Below are positions 53,857 to 57,871 of a stretch of 57,871 nt of DNA, in pieces. This DNA comes from Cyanobacteria bacterium REEB67 (GTDB lineage: Bacteria; Cyanobacteriota; Vampirovibrionia; Obscuribacterales; Obscuribacteraceae). The stretch covers positions 1 through 57,871 of the forward strand of contig JAGXAB010000036.1 in assembly GCA_018971775.1 (NCBI GenBank). Reading direction: 5' to 3'. How positions within the stretch are numbered: position 1 is the first letter of the stretch; each line of letters starts with the position of its first letter. The notes under the pieces were generated by a model, which ran no database searches, was not told the origin of the DNA, and saw only the letters and a list, made by a program, of their open reading frames with translations. The translations under genes and the position numbers were made by a program.

Positions 53857-54576
53857 ATGGCCACGCTAACCAAAAGACGCGAAAAACTGGACAAAATCTA
53901 CGCCGCTCAAGCAGCGCCCGTAACTGCCGAAGAAGCCCTCAAGCTTCTGAAATCAGAATCATCAGTCAAGTTTGACGAAACCGTCGAAGTTGCTTTCCGC
54001 CTGGGCGTTAACCCCAAGCTCAATGATCAACAGATCAGAAGCACCGTCAACTTGCCCGGTGGGACCGGCAAAACTGTCAGAGTCGCCGTCGTCGCCAAAG
54101 GCGAAAAGGTAGCCGAAGCTCAGGAAGCTGGAGCCGACCTGGTCGGATCCGATGAACTAGTAGCGAAGATTTCCGAGGGCTTCCTCGAATTCGACAAACT
54201 GGTCGCCACTCCCGATGCCATGGCCATGCTCTCCAAGCTCGGTAAAATCCTCGGACCGAAGGGCCTCATGCCCAACCCGAAAGATGGCACCGTAACCTTC
54301 GATGTCGGCAAGACCGTTAAAGAATTGAAAGCCGGGAAAGTATCTTTCCGTGCAGAAAAAGATGGCGGCGTCGTGCAGATGGCCATCGGCAAACTTTCCT
54401 TCGAAGAAGGCAAATTGCTCAAAAACCTGGCTGCCGTTGTCGACCAGATCGTCAAACTGAAGCCTCCGTCGGTAAAAGGTACTTACATCAAATCGGTTTA
54501 CCTGAGCACCACCATGGGCCCGGGCGTCCGCCTCGATGTCGGTTCTTTGCAAAACCTGGGCAAAATTACCGCCTAG
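53857..54576 (+). CDS. rplA: 50S ribosomal protein L1
   Basis: L1 forms the mobile L1 stalk and helps E-site tRNA exit. The 239-residue protein has VEVAFRLGVNPKLNDQQIRSTVNLPGGTGK (split here), LGKILGPKGLMPNPKDGTV and the C-terminal YIKSVYLSTTMGPGVRLD. Length and order are normal. A terminator follows directly, so rplJ and rplL are not adjacent as they are in many genomes. Confidence 0.97.
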   Translation: MATLTKRREKLDKIYAAQAAPVTAEEALKLLKSESSVKFDETVEVAFRLGVNPKLNDQQIRSTVNLPGGTGKTVRVAVVAKGEKVAEAQEAGADLVGSDELVAKISEGFLEFDKLVATPDAMAMLSKLGKILGPKGLMPNPKDGTVTFDVGKTVKELKAGKVSFRAEKDGGVVQMAIGKLSFEEGKLLKNLAAVVDQIVKLKPPSVKGTYIKSVYLSTTMGPGVRLDVGSLQNLGKITA

Positions 54577-54609
54577 GCCTCTGCTCAAATTCCGCTTTCA
54601 GATCATTAG

Positions 54610-54642
54610 ACACCGGTTCAAATATTGGACCGGTGTTTTTTT
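54610..54642 (+). terminator. Intrinsic terminator after rplA
   Basis: A 12-bp stem (54610-54621 with 54625-54636, one G-T wobble) around a 3-base loop, followed by TTTTTTTC. A clear Rho-independent stop for the rpmG-rplA operon. Confidence 0.93.
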
Positions 54643-54664
54643 CTTGTTTATATACCTGAAGCAA

Positions 54665-54692
54665 AAAACTCAACCGATATCGGTTGAGTTTT
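54665..54692. terminator. Perfect 28-bp palindrome, probable bidirectional terminator
   Basis: The sequence from 54665 to 54692 is a perfect palindrome with no spacer (arms aaaactcaaccgat / atcggttgagtttt). It has T-runs on both strands and lies between the convergent rplA and TadE-like gene, so it can stop minus-strand transcripts and act as a second stop after rplA. Confidence 0.75.
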
Positions 54693-54790
54693 GAATGCCG
54701 AGGATTGCTCCGGACAAAATAATTGATCCCGAAAAAAGACCGATCGGGACAAAAAAGCCTGTCGAAATCCCGCTCAAACTAGCCGGCAGC

Positions 54791-55282
54791 TCAGTTTATC
54801 GTCGCTGAATTTGGCACGGTGTAGGTAAACGGATAAGTTTGCACAGACTGGAAATGCAAGGGCGACGAGCCTGTGTAAACAAGATGCACGACAAAAGGAC
54901 GGATGTCGACGCGAGTGGTGACCGACACCGTACCGCTGACCGGACCGCCAAATGGTTGCATGGCGGCGATATCGGCAGCGGTGACACTGCTTGTGCAAGT
55001 AATCAGCTGGAAGTTGCTGAGCATCGAGCTGCCCTGCTTGTTGGCCCGGTTGATCACGGCCTGGGCCCGGGTGCTGCAATTGGTCGGATCGCCAAGAGCA
55101 GCGACACGAGCAGCCTCACGGCAGGTGGCATCGTTTAGCTGCACGCCAAGGACGATTACCGAAAGATCGAAGAGCACCAGGATAATCGGCACGAGAAGCA
55201 TCAAACCGGCGCAGAGCTCAGCGGCGGATTGACCATTTACTCTTCGCAGTCGCAGTTTCAAAGGAGATCTCATGACCATCAT
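54791..55282 (-). CDS. TadE-like pilus assembly protein
   Basis: A 163-residue protein with a short basic N terminus (KLRLRRVNGQSAAEL), one hydrophobic helix with the E+5-like Glu (AELCAGLMLLVPIILVLFDL), and a periplasmic part with a Cys pair. This layout matches TadE/TadF pseudopilin-like proteins of Tad (Flp) pili. The start is one of three close ATGs near 55274-55282. No other Tad genes are near. A second TadE-like gene is divergent. Confidence 0.8.
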   Translation of the reverse strand: MMVMRSPLKLRLRRVNGQSAAELCAGLMLLVPIILVLFDLSVIVLGVQLNDATCREAARVAALGDPTNCSTRAQAVINRANKQGSSMLSNFQLITCTSSVTAADIAAMQPFGGPVSGTVSVTTRVDIRPFVVHLVYTGSSPLHFQSVQTYPFTYTVPNSATIN

Positions 55283-55345
55283 TATTCCCTAAACACCATC
55301 AAGTTAGTCGGTTATACGCTTCCGGTTCAAGGGCAAAAAACTGGA

Positions 55346-55996
55346 GTGATTCAAACACAGCCCATCGACCAGCTAAAAACATCGCCGCGGCAAGGACGTT
55401 CCCGAAAAAGGGGTTCGTCGCTGGCCGAATTCGGTCCCGTATTGATAATACTAGTGCTGGTGATAATTTTGCCACTCGTCAATCTGCTCGCTTTCGCCGC
55501 CGGCTATGCTGCCGTTGCTTCAATCACCGATGCCTGCGCCAGCGAAGCAGCAAATTCAGCCTCTTTCAGCGATGCCCTGAGCAATCTCAAGAAAAAAGCG
55601 ATTGCCCTGACCGATTCTGGTCTTGGCAAATTCGCCAGGGTCAAGGCTTGCGGCGGCTATGAAAATTGCGGTGTCGACCTCTATATCGCCACCACAAATA
55701 TGAGCGGTCCCAAGAGCGGGACCGGTGGACATTTCTACGGTCCGAATACCGGACTGCCTGCGCAGGCGGCCGAGGCCGAAAACGCCGCCGGCAATGCAGC
55801 CGGCAGTGCGGGAGCGGGTGCCACAATATTTGAATATACGGTCCGCAGCAATTTTACGGTTGGACCTTTTATGGATCTGAGCCACGTGCCCTTCGTCGGT
55901 GATGTGCCTTTAATCGGCAAGGGCGTCTTGCTGTCGCCTTCCACCAGTCGCGTCATCGAGCATTGCGACGACCTGACTCTCAGCAGTGCGCATTGA
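55346..55996 (+). CDS. TadE/TadG-like pilus protein
   Basis: The core RKRGSSLAEFGPVLIILVLVIILPLVNLL (shortened reading: RGSSLAEFGP then a hydrophobic helix) is the TadE-type N terminus, with Glu in the helix start. A ~170-residue periplasmic part follows, with Cys pairs and an Ala/Gly/Asn low-complexity stretch at ~155-170 of the protein. I set the start at GTG 55346, since the ATG 55229 frame would overlap the divergent gene; this start is not certain. Partner or minor pilin-like subunit of a Tad-type system. Confidence 0.75.
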   Translation: MIQTQPIDQLKTSPRQGRSRKRGSSLAEFGPVLIILVLVIILPLVNLLAFAAGYAAVASITDACASEAANSASFSDALSNLKKKAIALTDSGLGKFARVKACGGYENCGVDLYIATTNMSGPKSGTGGHFYGPNTGLPAQAAEAENAAGNAAGSAGAGATIFEYTVRSNFTVGPFMDLSHVPFVGDVPLIGKGVLLSPSTSRVIEHCDDLTLSSAH

Positions 55997-56112
55997 AAAG
56001 CGGGTCTTCTCCAATCTCTGTTCGACAGTGATGCGGCGCCGTGCTTAAATGACATGGTGTAAGCGTCCACCGCGCAGATTGTTGAACCTGCTATTGAAAA
56101 GGATTGAGGCAT

Positions 56113-57123
56113 TTGGTCCAGTACAAAGATTACTACCAGGTATTGGGCGTAGCCAAAACGGCTACCGATCAGGAAATCAAGTCCGCTTACCGCAAGATGG
56201 CGCGTAAGTATCACCCCGATACCAATAAGGGCGATCCGACCGCGGAAGACCGCATCAAAGAAATTAATGAAGCCTACGAAGTTCTGAAAGACCAGGACAA
56301 AAGGCAAAAATACGATCAGCTCGGCAGCAACTGGAAAGCCGGGGATCAATTCAAGCCACCGCCGGATTATTCGGGCTTCAGCTTCGACTTCGGCAATATG
56401 GGCGGTGGCGGAAGCCGTGGCAATGCAGGCGGCATGGGCAACATGGGCGGCATGGGCGGTGCATCTTTTTCCGACTTTTTCGAAACATTGTTCGGTCAGA
56501 CATTCGGCACGCCCGGCGGCGGCGGACCGGGCGGCCGCGGCCCACAACCGGGAGCCGGGGCGGCAGCCGGAGCGGCGGCGGCACGCAAACGCTCCCTCGA
56601 CCAGGAAGCAGATATCGAGCTCGTCGTCGAAGAACTTGCACAGGGAGCCAGACGCACCCTGCAAGTAACGGCGCAGGGCGGCAAGAGTAAAACGATTGAA
56701 GTAAAAATACCCAAAGGTATGCGTGCCGGCAAAAAAGTGCGTGTGCCCGGCGAGGGCGCCACCATCCCCGGTGGCAGCGAAAAGGGTGATCTCTATTTAC
56801 GCATTAAAGTAAAGCCGCACAAGACATTCACCATAGATGGTGACAATCTCGTTTGCGAACTTTCGATCTCACCGGCTCAGGCCGTGGTCGGTAGCGAAGT
56901 CAGCGTCAGTACAATCGAAGGCCCGGTAACGATAAAAGTACCGGCCGGTACCCAAAACGGACGCATGCTCAGACTGAAAGGCAAAGGCCTGCCTACCGTC
57001 GACAATAAGGTCACCGGCGACCTCCTGGTACGCACCAGGATCGCCATACCGACAACGGTGAGCGAGAAAGAAAAAGCTCTCTACGAGCAGCTGGCTGCCC
57101 TCGAAAAAGAAAAAAAGAAATAG
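56113..57123 (+). CDS. DnaJ-class co-chaperone of CbpA type
   Basis: J domain at residues ~1-70 (KDYYQVLGV, YRKMARKYHPDTNKGD with HPD), a Gly/Met/Phe-rich linker to ~165, then two C-terminal peptide-binding domains (ARRTLQVTAQGGKSKTIEVKIPKGMRAGKKVRVPGEG and TIKVPAGTQNGRMLRLKGKGLP). It lacks the zinc-finger cysteines of DnaJ, so it is CbpA-like. The start is uncertain: TTG 56113 gives MVQYKDYY, the usual CbpA beginning, with AAGGA 9 bases upstream; TTG 56104 adds three residues. It stimulates DnaK. Confidence 0.93.
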   Translation: MVQYKDYYQVLGVAKTATDQEIKSAYRKMARKYHPDTNKGDPTAEDRIKEINEAYEVLKDQDKRQKYDQLGSNWKAGDQFKPPPDYSGFSFDFGNMGGGGSRGNAGGMGNMGGMGGASFSDFFETLFGQTFGTPGGGGPGGRGPQPGAGAAAGAAAARKRSLDQEADIELVVEELAQGARRTLQVTAQGGKSKTIEVKIPKGMRAGKKVRVPGEGATIPGGSEKGDLYLRIKVKPHKTFTIDGDNLVCELSISPAQAVVGSEVSVSTIEGPVTIKVPAGTQNGRMLRLKGKGLPTVDNKVTGDLLVRTRIAIPTTVSEKEKALYEQLAALEKEKKK

Positions 57124-57147
57124 ATTCAGCTTTCTCTAATGAAAGAA

Positions 57148-57177
57148 ATGAGATGAGATGAGATGAGATGAGATGAG
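57148..57177 (+). repeat. (ATGAG)6 microsatellite
   Basis: Six perfect tandem copies of ATGAG fill the gap between the convergent CbpA-like and TPR genes, ending one base before the TPR stop codon complement. Pentanucleotide tracts of this length are prone to slippage. Confidence 0.95.
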
Positions 57178-57178
57178 A

Positions 57179-57871
57179 CTAGTTTTGCAGGTGCAGATTT
57201 TGCGCCGCCGAGCGAAACTCATCATAGCCTGATGTCGGCTGGTTCTGTCGAACCATGACCTCAGCCATTACTTCATGCACTTCCGGATTTAATTCCTGTG
57301 TCTTGCGAGCTTTTTCCATGCGATCGCGGGCGTCTTTAAATTTGCCGGTGGCGATCTCCAGGCGGGCCAGATCAAGTTGCAATTTCATGTCGTTGGGATT
57401 TTTATCCGCCTGTTTTTTCACGTCCTGATAAGTAGCGTCGACCAGCCCACCATGGGCGTCGACAAGACCTTTGACGGCGGCGGGATAAGAAAGGACGTCT
57501 TGCTCCCTTGTAAAACCCTTTTGAAATTCTTCAAAGCCGGCCTGCTGATCGCCTGCCTGAGCCATGGCTAGACCGAGCTGTCGTTGCAAGCTTGGATCAC
57601 TGGGATCGGCTTTGATTAGAGTGGTCAACTCTTCAACAGCCTCCTGTCCCTGGTTATTGCGCATGTAGAGCATGCCGAGTTCTTTGTGAGGGGCTGTCCA
57701 GGGCTCTTTGAACATCGAGATGATTTTCTGGTATTCCTTGATACCTTCTTCATCGCGGTGAGCGCGCACTAGCTCACGGGCGTAGAGAATGCGCACAAAT
57801 TTACTGTAGGTGGCGATTTCTTCGGCTTTTGCCATATAAGTCAGGCCGAGTTCTTTTTCCGGCTTGCTGCC
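57179..57871 (-). CDS. TPR-repeat protein, 5' part outside the window
   Basis: The frame is open to the window end, and the residues before the first ATG (57835) also look like TPR sequence (PEKELGLTYMAKAEE), so the gene is cut. Visible TPR units include ARELVRAHRDEEGIKEYQKIIS, MLYMRNNQGQEAVEELTTLIKADPSDPS, LGLAMAQAGDQQAGFEEFQKG and LDLARLEIATGKFKDARDRMEKA. It is a soluble scaffold in what can be seen. Function unknown. Confidence 0.8.
   Translation of the reverse strand, partial: GSKPEKELGLTYMAKAEEIATYSKFVRILYARELVRAHRDEEGIKEYQKIISMFKEPWTAPHKELGMLYMRNNQGQEAVEELTTLIKADPSDPSLQRQLGLAMAQAGDQQAGFEEFQKGFTREQDVLSYPAAVKGLVDAHGGLVDATYQDVKKQADKNPNDMKLQLDLARLEIATGKFKDARDRMEKARKTQELNPEVHEVMAEVMVRQNQPTSGYDEFRSAAQNLHLQN

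Noticed and set aside
55272..55292. AAGGAG followed by ATG and six codons to a stop
   Set aside because: Too short, and it lies over the start of the divergent TadE-like gene.
1..57871. CRISPR arrays, insertion sequences, prophage or rRNA genes
   Set aside because: I looked for regularly spaced direct repeats, transposase motifs, phage structural genes and rRNA-like stretches and found none.

Overview
The window is about 58 kb of gene-dense bacterial chromosome with both strands in use, short intergenic gaps, the standard genetic code, frequent GTG and TTG starts, and no phage, insertion sequence, CRISPR array or rRNA that I can see. The content suggests a free-living, metabolically broad bacterium with a Gram-negative-type envelope. 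Supporting genes are a TolA-like Ala/Glu/Lys-rich protein, a lipobox peptide-binding protein, HtrA, Tad and type IV pilus parts, and a fused mannose-1-phosphate guanylyltransferase/phosphomannomutase of the kind common in Cyanobacteriota. My best guess is a non-photosynthetic relative of Cyanobacteria (Melainabacteria/Vampirovibrionia, Obscuribacter-like). This is an inference from gene content and was not tested by phylogeny.

Layout. 1-4.6 kb (+): a J-domain protein, der, plsY, an HtrA-type protease and a PhoB-type response regulator. 4.9-18 kb: a surface-glycan acylation locus with one MBOAT acyltransferase, five divergent SGNH/DltD-like paralogues (three + and two -), a TPR protein, a very large GT-C glycosyltransferase and a membrane-anchored EEP hydrolase. 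18-24.7 kb: a membrane TPR protein, a SigF-like sigma factor with a strong terminator, then prepilin peptidase, two small proteins and signal peptidase I. 24.8-34 kb (-): a biotinyl-domain protein, HMG-CoA lyase, enoyl-CoA hydratase, MobA and a Na+/drug-type ABC exporter with one permease fused to a CPBP protease, preceded by a large WG-motif protein. 34-45 kb (-): a hypothetical, the guanylyltransferase/mutase fusion, a GT4 glycosyltransferase, gpsA, and a four-gene signalling set (PAS histidine kinase, two stand-alone receivers, an Hpt-REC-REC-GGDEF protein).

45-47 kb is an island-like pair: a Fic AMPylase divergent from an XRE-HTH/YfbU fusion with a near-consensus promoter that coincides with an inverted repeat. 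47-52 kb (-) holds a secreted Gln-rich protein and a peptide ABC importer without its ATPases. 51.8-54.6 kb (+) is the conserved block rpmG - tRNA-Trp - secE - nusG - rplK - rplA, closed by a terminator. 54.8-57.9 kb has two divergent TadE-like pilus genes, a CbpA-type DnaJ, a six-copy ATGAG microsatellite and a TPR gene running off the window.

How the parts connect. The MBOAT/SGNH/GT-C locus probably decorates an extracytoplasmic polymer, and the mannose/GT4 genes may supply part of it. The kinase-receiver-GGDEF set and the PilD/Tad genes point to regulated surface attachment. The most unusual items are the five-paralogue SGNH locus and the Fic / HTH-YfbU pair.
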